This document shows positions 8,289-17,832 of a stretch of DNA of 64,000 bases, one piece after another. The DNA is from an uncultured Bryobacterales bacterium (GTDB lineage Bacteria; Acidobacteriota; Terriglobia; Bryobacterales; Bryobacteraceae): contig CALGAR010000133.1 of the NCBI GenBank assembly GCA_937959285.1, positions 16,661-80,660 of the forward strand. The letters run 5' to 3'. The first letter of the stretch is position 1; the number at the start of each line of letters is the position of its first letter. Below the pieces are notes generated by a model. The model was not told where the DNA came from, searched no databases, and saw only the letters and a program-made list of their open reading frames with translations. The translations under genes and the position numbers were made by a program.

Positions 8289-11200
8289 AGCGTAGAATCG
8301 CAGAGCTGGAGCAAGTACTGGTTCAATGCCCGGCGGTTGCGGATCTTTCGAAGCGGTCTAAGCAAGACAATGAATCCCGCCAGGACGCTCTCTCCTCGAC
8401 CCTCTGCACCACATTAGCCACCGTTGATGTTCTTGAGAGTCTGGCAGACGGATTTGTCGCCCTCGATGCAAACTGGCGATTCACGTATGTCAATAGCGCG
8501 GCAGAACGATTGCTCAAGAAGAGCCGCGAATACCTCCTTGGGAAAGATCACTGGGAGGAGTACTCCTTCGCGCTTGGCACCCGCATCGAGGAAGAGTACA
8601 GGCGCTCCATGAAGGAGCGCATCCCGCGCTCCTTCGACTTTGAAGCGAATGGCAGATGGTTCGAGTTTCGCGTACATCCGATCCGCAATGGGGGAATTGC
8701 CGTCTACTTTGAAGAAAGTACGCCCCGGAAGCGGGCAGAGGCGGCGTTGCGCATGAGCGAAGAGCGGTTCCGGATGGTGCTGCGAAGCTCGCCAATTCTG
8801 GTCTACACGACCGATCTCGACCTCCGAATCAACTGGCTCCAGAACCCCCAGGGCGGTTATACAACGGACGATAGCGTCGGAAAGCGCGTGGACGAGTTCC
8901 TGCCGCCGGAGGACGCCGCCCCGATCATGGCCCTCCAGTATTCAGTCCTGAAGACAGGCATCGGGGCGCGAGACGAATGCCGCCTCTACCTGAACGGCGA
9001 ACTGCGGTACTACGACACAACAGTGGAACCTCTGCTCGACGCGAAAGGAAATATTGCGGGCCTCAACGTAGTGTCCATGGATGTAACCAACCGGTGGCTG
9101 GCCGATGAACGCCTGCGCGAGTCCGAAGCAACGCTCCGGATAGCTCTTTCCGCCGGCCGGATGGAAACATGGGACTGGCAAATCGAGACAGGGATCGTCC
9201 GGCGCTCCTCCGGATTGAACCCGGAAGAGGCCGCCACAATACGAACCATCGACGACTTTCTGCGAACGGTGCATCCGGACGACAGGGACGCGGTGACGGC
9301 GGCAATCCGGCGTACCCTGGAGCAAGACGAGTATTACCAGATAGAGTTTCGTGTCATCGACCCGCAAGGACAGATCCGGTGGGTTTCGCGCCGGGGACAA
9401 GTCTTCCGCGATCCCGCAGGACGGCCTGTTCGCATGATCGGCGTCGGTATGGACATCACCGAACGGAAGCGGGCCGAGGTGGAGTCACGGCGGCTTACGC
9501 GCGAGCTGCAGCGTCGGGTTGCCGAGTTTGAAACACTAATGGATGTCATTCCGGTGGGCATTAGCCTCGCTCACGATGCGGAATGCCGCCGGGTTACGGA
9601 GAACCGCGTCCTCACTCAATTGCTCGGCCCCGCTCCCAGCTCCACTCTCCTGCCCCCAGGCGCAGATCCTCCTTACCGGATCTACAGAAATGGAAAGGAA
9701 TTGCCCCCGGAAGAACGCCCTCTTCAGAAGGCTACGGCAACAGGACGGCCGGTTCGGGATCAGGAACTCGAAGTCGTACTGCGCGACGGACGAGTCATCA
9801 CTCTTTACGGCCACGCTGCACCCCTGTTTGACGACGACGGACGTGTCCGGGGCGGATTGAGCGCTTACATCGACATCACATCGCGCCACCGTGCTGAATC
9901 GGAGCTGAAGGAGCGCGAGGAGCGCTATCGCCTGTCAGTCAAAGCGGCGGGCGGAGTGATCTGGGACATCCATATCCCAACCGGCGAAATGTTCTGGAGC
10001 GACGCGCTGGAGACGATCTTCGGCTATAGCCGGACCCGCGAATTAGAATCCATGGAATCCGGCCTTCGGTGGTGGAGCCACCACCTGCACCCAGAGGACC
10101 GCGAACGAGTGACGGAATCCTTTAACGGTGTGCTGAAGAATCGACAAGTTGATACGTGGGCCGAAGAGTACCGCTTCCGCCGCGGTAATGGAGAGTATGC
10201 CTTCGTGCTGGATCGCGCTCACATTTCGCGAGACGCCCGCGGCGCACCTGTCCGGATCGTCGGCTCGATGCAGGACATCACGGAACGCAAGCGAAGTGAA
10301 GAGGAACGCCTGTACTACCTCGCCGTCATGGAGTCGATCGCCCACAACGCCGCAGAGGCCATCTTCCTGCTCGATACCGAAGGCAGACCCACCTTTGCGA
10401 ACCCGACTGCGGAAGACCTGTTCGGATGGAAGCTGGGCGAACTGCAGGGGCGCAGGCTGCACGACGTCATTCACTCCCATACCGGCAGTGGAGATCTCCA
10501 GGAGCCCGCCTGTCCGCTGGTAGCCGTTTTTCAAAATGGAACGACTCTGCGGAACCACGAAGATACCTTCTATCATCGAAACGGCAGCCCCATCCGAGTC
10601 GAATATTCGAACGCGCCGATCTTCAAGGACGGGAAGGTCTCAGCCGCCGTTCTGGTCGTGCACGATATCACCGAGCGCCAGCGTGCCAAGGAGATCCTGG
10701 AAGAGGCGAATCGCGGACTCCATCGGATGAACGAGAACCTTCGGCAATTTGCGTACGCGGCGGCGCATGATTTGCAGGAACCCCTCCGGATGGTGAACCT
10801 CTACTCACAGATGCTCAAACGTCGTTTCGCGGGTGAGCTCGGAGACCAGGGCCGCGAGTTTCTTGCCTTCATAACAGACGGCGCGCGGCGTATGCAGAAT
10901 CTCGTGACCGATCTCCTCACCTTCACTCAAGCCGGCGACACCTTGGATTCTCCAACCGAGGAGGTTGATTGCAACCAGGTCCTGAACATGGCGATGAATA
11001 ACCTCACGGTCGCCATCGCAGAATCCGGTGCAGAGATCACGAGTAGTCCACTGCCCGTGGTGCGGGCTCATTTTCAACCTCTTGTTCAGCTCTTTCAGAA
11101 TCTCCTGAGCAACGCGATCAAATACCGCAGCGAAGCTCCGCCCCGCATCGACATCTCCGTGAGAGCAGACGGGCCACGCTGGCTGTTTTCCATTCGCGAC

Positions 11201-11407
11201 AACGGAATCGGAATCGCTCCGGATTATCACGAGCGTATCTTTGGCGTGTTCAAGCGTCTGCACAAGGACAAGTATCCAGGTACTGGCATTGGCCTTGCGA
11301 TCTGCGCCAGAGTCGTCGACCGGTATGGAGGGCGCATCTGGCTCGAATCGGAGGAAGGTAAAGGCTCGACTTTCTTCTTCACGCTGCCCCAAACCCCTAA
11401 CCCCTGA
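8252..11407 (+). CDS. Multi-PAS sensor histidine kinase, orphan
   Basis: 1051 residues, no signal peptide or membrane segment, so a cytoplasmic sensor. An N-terminal coiled coil (RLKRRIAELEQVL) leads to about six PAS/PAC units in tandem, several closed by the PAC signature DITERKRAE or variants. Then comes a HisKA dimerisation segment with FAYAAAHDLQEPLRMV (phospho-acceptor His), a C-terminal HATPase_c domain with N-box NLLSNAIKY, DNGIGI and GTGIGLAIC. The HDLQEPLR signature is that of phytochrome-like/HWE-adjacent kinases acting on separate receivers. No response regulator is adjacent, so the output is unknown. Signals could be redox, oxygen or small ligands; no haem or flavin ligand can be assigned by eye. 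Confidence 0.92.
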   Translation: MQFTNDDEVARLKRRIAELEQVLVQCPAVADLSKRSKQDNESRQDALSSTLCTTLATVDVLESLADGFVALDANWRFTYVNSAAERLLKKSREYLLGKDHWEEYSFALGTRIEEEYRRSMKERIPRSFDFEANGRWFEFRVHPIRNGGIAVYFEESTPRKRAEAALRMSEERFRMVLRSSPILVYTTDLDLRINWLQNPQGGYTTDDSVGKRVDEFLPPEDAAPIMALQYSVLKTGIGARDECRLYLNGELRYYDTTVEPLLDAKGNIAGLNVVSMDVTNRWLADERLRESEATLRIALSAGRMETWDWQIETGIVRRSSGLNPEEAATIRTIDDFLRTVHPDDRDAVTAAIRRTLEQDEYYQIEFRVIDPQGQIRWVSRRGQVFRDPAGRPVRMIGVGMDITERKRAEVESRRLTRELQRRVAEFETLMDVIPVGISLAHDAECRRVTENRVLTQLLGPAPSSTLLPPGADPPYRIYRNGKELPPEERPLQKATATGRPVRDQELEVVLRDGRVITLYGHAAPLFDDDGRVRGGLSAYIDITSRHRAESELKEREERYRLSVKAAGGVIWDIHIPTGEMFWSDALETIFGYSRTRELESMESGLRWWSHHLHPEDRERVTESFNGVLKNRQVDTWAEEYRFRRGNGEYAFVLDRAHISRDARGAPVRIVGSMQDITERKRSEEERLYYLAVMESIAHNAAEAIFLLDTEGRPTFANPTAEDLFGWKLGELQGRRLHDVIHSHTGSGDLQEPACPLVAVFQNGTTLRNHEDTFYHRNGSPIRVEYSNAPIFKDGKVSAAVLVVHDITERQRAKEILEEANRGLHRMNENLRQFAYAAAHDLQEPLRMVNLYSQMLKRRFAGELGDQGREFLAFITDGARRMQNLVTDLLTFTQAGDTLDSPTEEVDCNQVLNMAMNNLTVAIAESGAEITSSPLPVVRAHFQPLVQLFQNLLSNAIKYRSEAPPRIDISVRADGPRWLFSIRDNGIGIAPDYHERIFGVFKRLHKDKYPGTGIGLAICARVVDRYGGRIWLESEEGKGSTFFFTLPQTPNP

Positions 11408-11578
11408 TCCGCGCTGCTGTGGAAAGCGGCAGCGCCGGGCTCGCGCATACACAGTTCAGCTCGGGCAATCTGTACTTTTTTGGCAATTTACCTGCATGAA
11501 TCGTCGTAGGCGCGCTTCCGAGGACCGGTATTACCGCCCTCGCACTCATGTAAGCGCTGTACTAGGAGGAGATTAGCC

Positions 11579-12097
11579 ATGCAAAAAAGGCGATGGGTCA
11601 AAAAAGGCAGCCTCATGGCTGTGCTGGCGATAGCCGGTTTCGCACCGGCGGCCGCCCAGATGCCTCAAGGAACGAGCCGTTCCACTTGGAGCCGGATGGA
11701 GGGTACGGTGCGGCTGGAAGAGGCCAGGATGTACCCGCCCTACATGGTGATTGAAACAACGGGCTACCCGAGAATGTACGACAGAGTGGTCACTGTCGAG
11801 ACCCAGGTACCCAATTCAGGCTACGATTTGATAATTGATGAAGTCCGCGCCGTAGGCGATGAGCTCTGGGTCATTGCCAATCTGCGGCAGACGGAAGGCG
11901 TCTATTCACAAGCGCCAACCACCCTTTCGGACCGGATCATCATCCACGGTCCGGATAACATGCAGGTTCGAACCGTAATCGTTGGCGACGTCTCAATGAG
12001 TACTGCGGGAGATACGCAGAGGTACGCAACAAGGGCGGACCTGGAAGCCAGCACGGACGTCGACAAAGGGTTTGTGCTGTACAAACGTTTCGGCTGA
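11579..12097 (+). CDS. Small exported protein of unknown function
   Basis: 172 residues, preceded by a very strong ribosome site (TAGGAGGAG, 7 nt before ATG). Positively charged N-terminus and hydrophobic core (MAVLAIAGFAPAAAQ) give a Sec signal peptide with likely cleavage after AAA/AQ. The mature part of about 145 residues is beta-rich, has no cysteines or recognisable motif, and ends with KGFVLYKRFG. I do not recognise the family. It is monocistronic: an upstream gap of 171 bases and a convergent gene downstream. The strong ribosome site suggests high expression. Confidence 0.75.
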   Translation: MQKRRWVKKGSLMAVLAIAGFAPAAAQMPQGTSRSTWSRMEGTVRLEEARMYPPYMVIETTGYPRMYDRVVTVETQVPNSGYDLIIDEVRAVGDELWVIANLRQTEGVYSQAPTTLSDRIIIHGPDNMQVRTVIVGDVSMSTAGDTQRYATRADLEASTDVDKGFVLYKRFG

Positions 12098-12144
12098 GCC
12101 GATTCAGTCAGCCATCGCAGCGCCGAGCTTTGAAGGGCACAGAT

Positions 12145-12195
12145 GTGAGGCGTGGACGGGTCCGCGCGCCCTCGAAGGTCCTGTCTGCGCCTCAC
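12145..12195. terminator. Bidirectional hairpin between convergent genes
   Basis: GTGAGGCG (12145-12152) pairs with CGCCTCAC (12188-12195); with G-U pairs in RNA the stem extends to 13 bp (12157/12183) around a 25-nt loop. It lies between the convergent 11579 gene and the GNAT gene. Confidence 0.4.
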
Positions 12196-12232
12196 TCGCC
12201 CTGCTGCCCGGCTGCCGGATTCCGGAATGGGT

Positions 12233-13048
12233 CTAGCCGTACTCAAATCCCGCCATGGCAAAAACGGAACCGGTATCGGTCTGGATAGGTGGGGCACCAG
12301 GGACTCCGGCACGAGCCATTCTCTCAACCCGTCGGACCGGCCGGAAACCAAGCCTGCGGGCAAGATCTAAAGCAGCTTGATTCTCCAGAGAGACATCCCA
12401 AAACAAGCACTGGCCCGGATAGAGGCCGCGGAACCAGTTCATCAGGCGTAAAACCGACTCTTCGTCTTTCGACACACATGGACCGAAATACGGCGCGTTC
12501 GAACCCGGCCGCCCCATCGCGAAGGCTTGGTCGCCAATGCACGCAGCGGCTGTTTGTGCCAGATCGGCGAGCAAAGCAGAACGGTCGGCGCCAAACGCCC
12601 GCTCGTCGAGATCCTGCAATGGCCGGTACGGGCTGACGGAAGCCCTGGCAGATTCGGGCGGTATTCCGGCCCATCGTTCAATGACGGACTCCGTCTCAAA
12701 TCCCAGGGAACGGTAGAGAGGGGCGCCCATGTCTGTCGCGTCAAGCTTGATCCAGTGAATACCGGCAGCCTCAAGGTACGACAAGGCGTGTTCCATTAAC
12801 CGGCGGGCGAATCCACGTCCCCGGAACTCAGGCAGGGTTAGCACCATCCCGATCCACGCAAGACGCTCGTCATAGATCAGCGCCGTCGTTGTCGCAGCGA
12901 GCCTGCCGTCACACTCCAGCCCGAAGCACCCGTCGGGTTGCAAGCGAAGAAGCCGGCGCCAGTCCTCCTCGGTCTGGTTCCATCCCGCCGCCTCCTTCAA
13001 GAGCATCGCCTGAGGTATGTCTTCGGGTCGAAGGAGTCGAATCTGCAT
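12233..13048 (-). CDS. Tandem GNAT-fold acetyltransferase
   Basis: 271 residues from the ATG at 13048, where the family begins (MQIRLLRPEDIPQA); 20 further in-frame residues upstream lack family character. The first GNAT unit (about 1-125) has the acetyl-CoA pyrophosphate loop as EFRGRGFARRLM and ends LYRSLGFE. The second half (about 145-271) repeats the fold more loosely with ENQAALDLARRLGF. Two-GNAT proteins of this type acetylate small molecules or N-termini; the substrate is unknown. It is divergent from the amidohydrolase gene with a 69-base shared promoter region containing two CGGTAG repeats. Confidence 0.85.
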   Translation of the reverse strand: MQIRLLRPEDIPQAMLLKEAAGWNQTEEDWRRLLRLQPDGCFGLECDGRLAATTTALIYDERLAWIGMVLTLPEFRGRGFARRLMEHALSYLEAAGIHWIKLDATDMGAPLYRSLGFETESVIERWAGIPPESARASVSPYRPLQDLDERAFGADRSALLADLAQTAAACIGDQAFAMGRPGSNAPYFGPCVSKDEESVLRLMNWFRGLYPGQCLFWDVSLENQAALDLARRLGFRPVRRVERMARAGVPGAPPIQTDTGSVFAMAGFEYG

Positions 13049-13103
13049 ATGACATACGGTAGCGCACCGGTAGGGTGTATGTAGGATCCACAACCGCGTA
13101 GCG

Positions 13104-13109
13104 TACAAT
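13104..13109 (+). promoter_or_regulatory. Candidate -10 box (TACAAT) for the amidohydrolase
   Basis: TACAAT ends 8 nt before the ATG at 13118, with no Shine-Dalgarno in between. A -35 is not evident. Confidence 0.35.
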
Positions 13110-13117
13110 CGAACAAT

Positions 13118-14824
13118 ATGAAGTGGCTCATATCCCTCTCGGCGCTGTTCGTCTGTTCAGTCCACGCTGCTGACGCCGATCTAATCCTTCACAACGGCAA
13201 GGTACTGACAGTAGATGGAAAATTCTCCATAGCGCAGGCGATTGCTGTGAAGAATGGCCGGATTACGTCCGTCGGCACAAATGAGCAGGTGATGCGCTCG
13301 GAGCGAGGGGCCCGCACCAGGTTAATGGATCTCGGAGGGAAAACAGTACTCCCCGGGCTCATCGACGCCCATGTTCACACGCTGGGCGCGGGCCTGAGCG
13401 AGTTTCGAAAGCCGCTGCCGCCGCTGGACAGCATCGCCGCCATCCAGGACTACATCCGAAAGCAGGCGAAAGAGACGCCGAAGGGTGAGTGGATCATCGT
13501 GCCACGAACCCTGCCGCCCCGCCTGAAAGAGATGCGCATGCCGACCCGTCAGGATCTGGACGTTACGACAGATCATCCGGTCGCATTCGACGGCAGTTAC
13601 GTCTGGTCGGCGAACACGCTGGCGTTGAAGATTAGCGGGATCACCAAGGACACGCCCAACCCGCCGGGCGGCGAGGTCGTGAAGGGACCGGACGGAGAGC
13701 CAAACGGAATCCTCCGGAACGCTTCGCAGCTTCTCAAGGGCGCCCGCCGCGCTGAAACGTTTAGCGACGAAGAGAAGCTCCGCGCGGTTGAGAAGATGCT
13801 GCATCTTTATGCGGCAGCCGGACTCACCGCTGTCGGCGACAGAGCTGTGACTCAGGAGGACGTCGGCGTCTACGAGAAGCTCAAGGCGCAGAATAAGCTG
13901 CCGGTCCGTGTCATCCTCACCTGGAGGCCAGGCGCATCAGGACCCGCTGAAGACTTGATTCGAAAGATCCGTGCTTCGTCCTGGACAACGAACAAGGGCG
14001 ATGAGTGGCTGAAGTTCGGAACGTTCAAGATCACCCTCGACGGAGGGCAATCGGTCGGAACCGCGTTTCAGCGGATGCCCTACGGTCCGTTCGGGCGGCA
14101 ACTGTACGGACAGACTAACCCCGACAGCCGCGGGACTCTTTTCGTCGATGCGGAAAAGCTTTACCGCATCTACTCGGCCGCGCAGGCGAAGGGATGGCAG
14201 CTCACCGCCCACGCGCAAGGGGGCGGGGCCATCGACACACTATTGGATGTGTTCGAACGGCTGAACCGTGAGAAGCCGATCGCGCCGATGCGCCACCACG
14301 TCATGCACGGCAGCTTCATGAGCGAGGAAGCGCTCGACCGCATGAAGCGTATGGGCGTGATTATCGACGCTCAGCCTGGATGGCTGCACTACGACGTACC
14401 TGCGCTTCAGAAAGTGTTCGGCCGCGACAAGATGCGCTGGTTCTTCCCTCTCCGGTCGTTTTTTGACAAGGGCATTGTGGTCGCGGGCGGAAGCGATCAT
14501 ATGATCGGCTACGGCAAGGACAACGCCGTCAATCCCTACAATCCGTTCTTCAACATCTGGATGTGCGTAACGCGGCGTACCAGTGCCGGCGAAGTCTTCT
14601 ATCCGGAGGAGCGCGTAACACGGGAGCAGGCGCTGCGAATGTACACTACGGGCGCGGCGTACCTCCAGTTCAGCGAAAAGAGCCGGGGCTCGCTCGAGGT
14701 CGGGAAGTTGGCTGATCTGGTCGTCATTGACCGGGACTTCCTCAACTGCCCCGAAGACGAGTTGAAAGACATTCAGCCGCTTCTCACGATGGTTGAAGGC
14801 CGCGTGATCTACGAACGAAAGTAA
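13118..14824 (+). CDS. Exported amidohydrolase (amidohydrolase_3 / YtcJ-like)
   Basis: 568 residues with a Sec signal peptide (MKWLISLSALFVCSVHAA). The imidazolonepropionase-like start (DLILHNGKVLTVDGKF), the metal-binding HxH in PGLIDAHVHT, the central ILRNASQLL region and the C-terminal LEVGKLADLVVIDRD place it in the metal-dependent amidohydrolase superfamily, subgroup YtcJ. It should hydrolyse a C-N or similar bond of a small molecule in the periplasm; the substrate cannot be predicted. Spacing of 16 nt to the epimerase gene, followed by a one-base overlap to the DHDPS-family gene, suggests a three-gene operon for one catabolic route. Confidence 0.9.
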   Translation: MKWLISLSALFVCSVHAADADLILHNGKVLTVDGKFSIAQAIAVKNGRITSVGTNEQVMRSERGARTRLMDLGGKTVLPGLIDAHVHTLGAGLSEFRKPLPPLDSIAAIQDYIRKQAKETPKGEWIIVPRTLPPRLKEMRMPTRQDLDVTTDHPVAFDGSYVWSANTLALKISGITKDTPNPPGGEVVKGPDGEPNGILRNASQLLKGARRAETFSDEEKLRAVEKMLHLYAAAGLTAVGDRAVTQEDVGVYEKLKAQNKLPVRVILTWRPGASGPAEDLIRKIRASSWTTNKGDEWLKFGTFKITLDGGQSVGTAFQRMPYGPFGRQLYGQTNPDSRGTLFVDAEKLYRIYSAAQAKGWQLTAHAQGGGAIDTLLDVFERLNREKPIAPMRHHVMHGSFMSEEALDRMKRMGVIIDAQPGWLHYDVPALQKVFGRDKMRWFFPLRSFFDKGIVVAGGSDHMIGYGKDNAVNPYNPFFNIWMCVTRRTSAGEVFYPEERVTREQALRMYTTGAAYLQFSEKSRGSLEVGKLADLVVIDRDFLNCPEDELKDIQPLLTMVEGRVIYERK

Positions 14825-14840
14825 GAAGCAAAAGAGGAAA

Positions 14841-15842
14841 ATGATCCAAAACGAGCAAGAGCTGGAAGAACTGCTGTCGCGTCCATCGGAAGCCGACGTG
14901 CAGGCCGCCGCACAGTGGCGGGGAGATATCGCTGTTCTCGGAGCAGCAGGCAAGATGGGGCCGAGCCTGGTGCGCCGGATTCGCCGCGCCATGGACGCAG
15001 CCGGTTCCAAAGTGCGGCTTTACGCGGTAACCCGGACACCTTGCGATTGGGGCGAGGGCATCACGGGCGTCACGGCGGATTTCCTGCAGCGCGACCAGGT
15101 ACAGGCGCTGCCGGATGCAGAAAACGTCATCTTCATGGTCGGCCGCAAGTTCGGCTCCACCGGCAATGAGCCTCTTACCTGGGCTGTCAACACATACGCC
15201 CCCGCCCTCGTAGCTGAGAGGTACGCCAAATCTCGGATCGTGGCCTTTTCCACGGGCAACGTCTATCCCTTTGTGCCACCCGAGAGCGGCGGAGCGACTG
15301 AAGCCACGCCGCCGGACCCGGTCGGCGAGTACGCGCAATCGGCCCTCGGACGGGAACGGACGTTTCAGTACTTCTCCCAAACCAACGGAACGCCGGTCTT
15401 GATCCTGCGCCTCAATTACGCGGTCGAGCCCCGGTACGGCGTGCTGCTTGAAATCGGCACGAAGGTTTACGAGAAACGCCCCATCGACCTCCAGATGGGA
15501 CACGTAAATGTGATCTGGCAGGGAGATGCAAATTCGGTCTGCCTGCGCGGGTTTCCGCTGTGCGCTTCACCGGCGAGAATCTTGAATCTGACGGGGCCTG
15601 AAACGCTCGCTGTCCGGGATTTGGCGCTGGCCTTCGGTAAGCACTTCGACATCGAGCCGACCTTCACGAATCAGGAAGCCGACACGGCTTTGCTGAACAA
15701 TGCCTCCGAATGCCATCGCATCTTCGGCCGGCCTTCGATGAGCGTAGACCAACTGATCACCATGATCGCCGGTTGGATCCAGCAGGGCGGCCGGACTCTC
15801 GGCAAACCGACCCATTTCGAAACACGGACAGGACAATTTTGA
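14841..15842 (+). CDS. NAD-dependent epimerase/dehydratase family protein
   Basis: 333 residues, with a good ribosome site (AGAGGAAA before ATG). A short N-terminal extension precedes a Rossmann fold with the glycine-rich loop IAVLGAAGKMGPSLVRRI (about residues 31-48). The central SFSTGNVY-like block (AFSTGNVYPFV) supplies the extended-SDR serine region; the usual YxxxK is seen only loosely around GEYAQSALGRER, so catalysis may differ. The substrate is presumably a sugar or keto acid. The stop overlaps the start of the DHDPS-family gene by one base (TGATG), and these two families are often paired. Confidence 0.85.
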   Translation: MIQNEQELEELLSRPSEADVQAAAQWRGDIAVLGAAGKMGPSLVRRIRRAMDAAGSKVRLYAVTRTPCDWGEGITGVTADFLQRDQVQALPDAENVIFMVGRKFGSTGNEPLTWAVNTYAPALVAERYAKSRIVAFSTGNVYPFVPPESGGATEATPPDPVGEYAQSALGRERTFQYFSQTNGTPVLILRLNYAVEPRYGVLLEIGTKVYEKRPIDLQMGHVNVIWQGDANSVCLRGFPLCASPARILNLTGPETLAVRDLALAFGKHFDIEPTFTNQEADTALLNNASECHRIFGRPSMSVDQLITMIAGWIQQGGRTLGKPTHFETRTGQF

Positions 15843-16864
15843 TGAGCTGGAAAGAAGTTCTCAAGCGGGGTACTGTCATCCCCGCGCATCCCCTCGCCCT
15901 GAACGCGGAACGCAAGCTGGACGAGCGGCGGCAGCGTGCCCTGACCCGCTATTACCTGGCCGCCGGAGCCGGGGGCGTGGCTGTCGGCGTTCACACCACA
16001 CAGTTCGAAATCCGCGATCCGAAGATTGGCTTGCTCAAGCCCGTCCTGGAGCTCGCAGCAGAAGAAACCAGAGATCACAACGTGGTGCGCGTGGCAGGCA
16101 TTTGCGGCCTCACGGACCAAGCTGTCAAGGAAGCCGAACTGGCGCGGAGCCTCGGCTACCACGTCGGCCTTCTGAGCTTGAGCGCGTTTCGCAACTCGAC
16201 CGTTGACGAGATGGTCGCTCACGCCAAAGCGGTTGGAGAAGTAATACCGCTCTTTGGATTCTACTTGCAGCCCGCGGTCGGCGGCCGGTTGCTGCCAGCC
16301 GAGTTCTGGAGGCGATTCTGCGAACTGGAGAGCGTTGTCGGCATCAAGATCGCGCCGTTCAACCGCTATCAGACCTTGGATGTCCTCCAAGGAGTCGCGG
16401 CATCGGGCCGTGCCCAAGAGATCGCCTTATACACCGGCAACGACGATCACATCCTTCTCGATCTCCTGACGCCCTTCCGGATCAACGGGACGCCGCTGAG
16501 GATTGTGGGTGGCCTGCTGGGGCATTGGGCCGTATGGACGAAGCGCGCCGTCGAGCAGCTTCAACGGGTGCATTCCGTATGGTCGGGAGAGTGCCAACTG
16601 AGCTCGGACTGGCTAACCCTCGCCGAGGAAGTCACGGACTGCAATGCCGCCTTCTTCGACACCGCCAACGCCTTCCACGGCTGTATCGCCGGAATCCACG
16701 AGGTGTTGCGCCGCCAGGGCCTTCTGGCCGGACGTTGGTGCCTCAATCCGAACGAGGACCTATCTCCGGGACAAGCGGCGGAGATTGACCGGGTCTATGC
16801 GGCTTATCCTCACCTAAACGATGACGATTTCGTCAAGGAACACCTGGACCAGTGGCTGCGATAG
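15842..16864 (+). CDS. Dihydrodipicolinate synthase/N-acetylneuraminate lyase family aldolase
   Basis: 340 residues from the ATG that overlaps the upstream stop; a longer in-frame reading runs 44 codons back into the epimerase gene and is rejected. A TIM-barrel aldolase of the DHDPS/NAL class: the Schiff-base lysine lies in VVGIKIAPFNRY, preceded by the strand LFGFYLQPAVGG. Members make or cleave 4-hydroxy-2-keto acids using pyruvate. Substrate-defining residues differ from true DapA, and the gene context (amidohydrolase, epimerase) points to sugar or amino-sugar catabolism rather than lysine synthesis (inference). Convergent with the following phosphodiesterase gene. Confidence 0.87.
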   Translation: MSWKEVLKRGTVIPAHPLALNAERKLDERRQRALTRYYLAAGAGGVAVGVHTTQFEIRDPKIGLLKPVLELAAEETRDHNVVRVAGICGLTDQAVKEAELARSLGYHVGLLSLSAFRNSTVDEMVAHAKAVGEVIPLFGFYLQPAVGGRLLPAEFWRRFCELESVVGIKIAPFNRYQTLDVLQGVAASGRAQEIALYTGNDDHILLDLLTPFRINGTPLRIVGGLLGHWAVWTKRAVEQLQRVHSVWSGECQLSSDWLTLAEEVTDCNAAFFDTANAFHGCIAGIHEVLRRQGLLAGRWCLNPNEDLSPGQAAEIDRVYAAYPHLNDDDFVKEHLDQWLR

Positions 16865-16974
16865 CCGCCAGAGGTTCCCACAACGCGAGGATGAGCTTTG
16901 ACCGAGGCATTCGGCTTTCATTTCGAAGCTGCAACGCCTCGGGACCGGCGGAGCCTCGCTCAACGATTCGATAG

Positions 16975-17808
16975 TTAGGGAAGCCGGAACACCGCGAAGA
17001 CCGGGAAATGGTCGGAAGGCCATCTGCCGTCCTTCCCGTCTGCGATCGTTTCCGCCACAAGCGCCTTCCAGGGTCCCCTCCAGAGGATCCAGTCGATTCT
17101 GGATGATGAGGGTTGACCCTTGAATCCGTGGAACGTGCCTGTCGGACCGCTGCGTTTCTCCGCAGACTCCCAGGTATCCTTGTATCCGTTCGTCAGGATC
17201 CGATAGGGTTCGTTGCCAGCATTCGTATTGAAGTCACCCGTGATCACTACCGGCACATCCGGAGGAAGCTTGGCCAGCCGCGAACGGATGAGTTCGGCGC
17301 ACTTCACTCGTGCCGCCTCGTCAATGGGCCTGTGCGGGAAATGAGTGTTGTAGAAGTAGAATTTTTTCTTCGAGGCGTTGATCTCAAAGAGGCCCCACGT
17401 CACCATGCGCGGAAGACTCATGCCCCAGGCGTCGCTACCGGGCTTCTCCGGTGTTTCCGAAAGCCAGAAATTTCCGGAATCAAGCAGCTTTAGCTTATCC
17501 TTCCGGTAGAAAACGCCCATGTGCTCGTCTTCGTGGTTGCCGCGCCGGCTCAGACCGAACCACGTGTATTCCGGGAGCTTCTCCACGATGTACTGCCCCT
17601 GCTCGTAGTACAGCTCCTGCGTACCCATCACGTCGGGGTTCTTCTGGCGGACTGTCTCCACCAGCAAGTCACGCCGGTACTCCCACTGGTTCGGGCCGTC
17701 GCCCTTGGACGGGTATCGAACATTGAAAGACATCACGCGAAGCTCTTCTGCCTGGAGGGGAAGCATGAAGAGAACCGGCAACAGGAAGATTGTTCGACGA
17801 GACCTCAT
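16975..17808 (-). CDS. Exported endonuclease/exonuclease/phosphatase family protein
   Basis: 277 residues from the ATG at 17808, which has AAGGA upstream; a TTG seven codons earlier is less likely. Signal peptide RTIFLLPVLFMLPLQAEE. EEP-fold motifs are in order: LRVMSFNVRY, the metal-binding TQELYY (Glu), NTHFPH, GDFNTN, and the catalytic SDHFPVFAVF at the C-terminus. Such exported EEP proteins act on phosphodiesters, including nucleic acids or sphingomyelin-like lipids; the substrate is unknown. It starts 24 nt after the amidase stop on the same strand, so co-transcription is likely. Confidence 0.88.
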   Translation of the reverse strand: MRSRRTIFLLPVLFMLPLQAEELRVMSFNVRYPSKGDGPNQWEYRRDLLVETVRQKNPDVMGTQELYYEQGQYIVEKLPEYTWFGLSRRGNHEDEHMGVFYRKDKLKLLDSGNFWLSETPEKPGSDAWGMSLPRMVTWGLFEINASKKKFYFYNTHFPHRPIDEAARVKCAELIRSRLAKLPPDVPVVITGDFNTNAGNEPYRILTNGYKDTWESAEKRSGPTGTFHGFKGQPSSSRIDWILWRGPWKALVAETIADGKDGRWPSDHFPVFAVFRLP

Positions 17809-17832
17809 TGTTTCAATCCTTGTTTCCAATCG

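Noticed and set aside
15710..15841. Longer start for the DHDPS-family gene
   Set aside because: It would overlap the epimerase gene in another frame; the ATG at 15842 matches the family start and the operon coupling.
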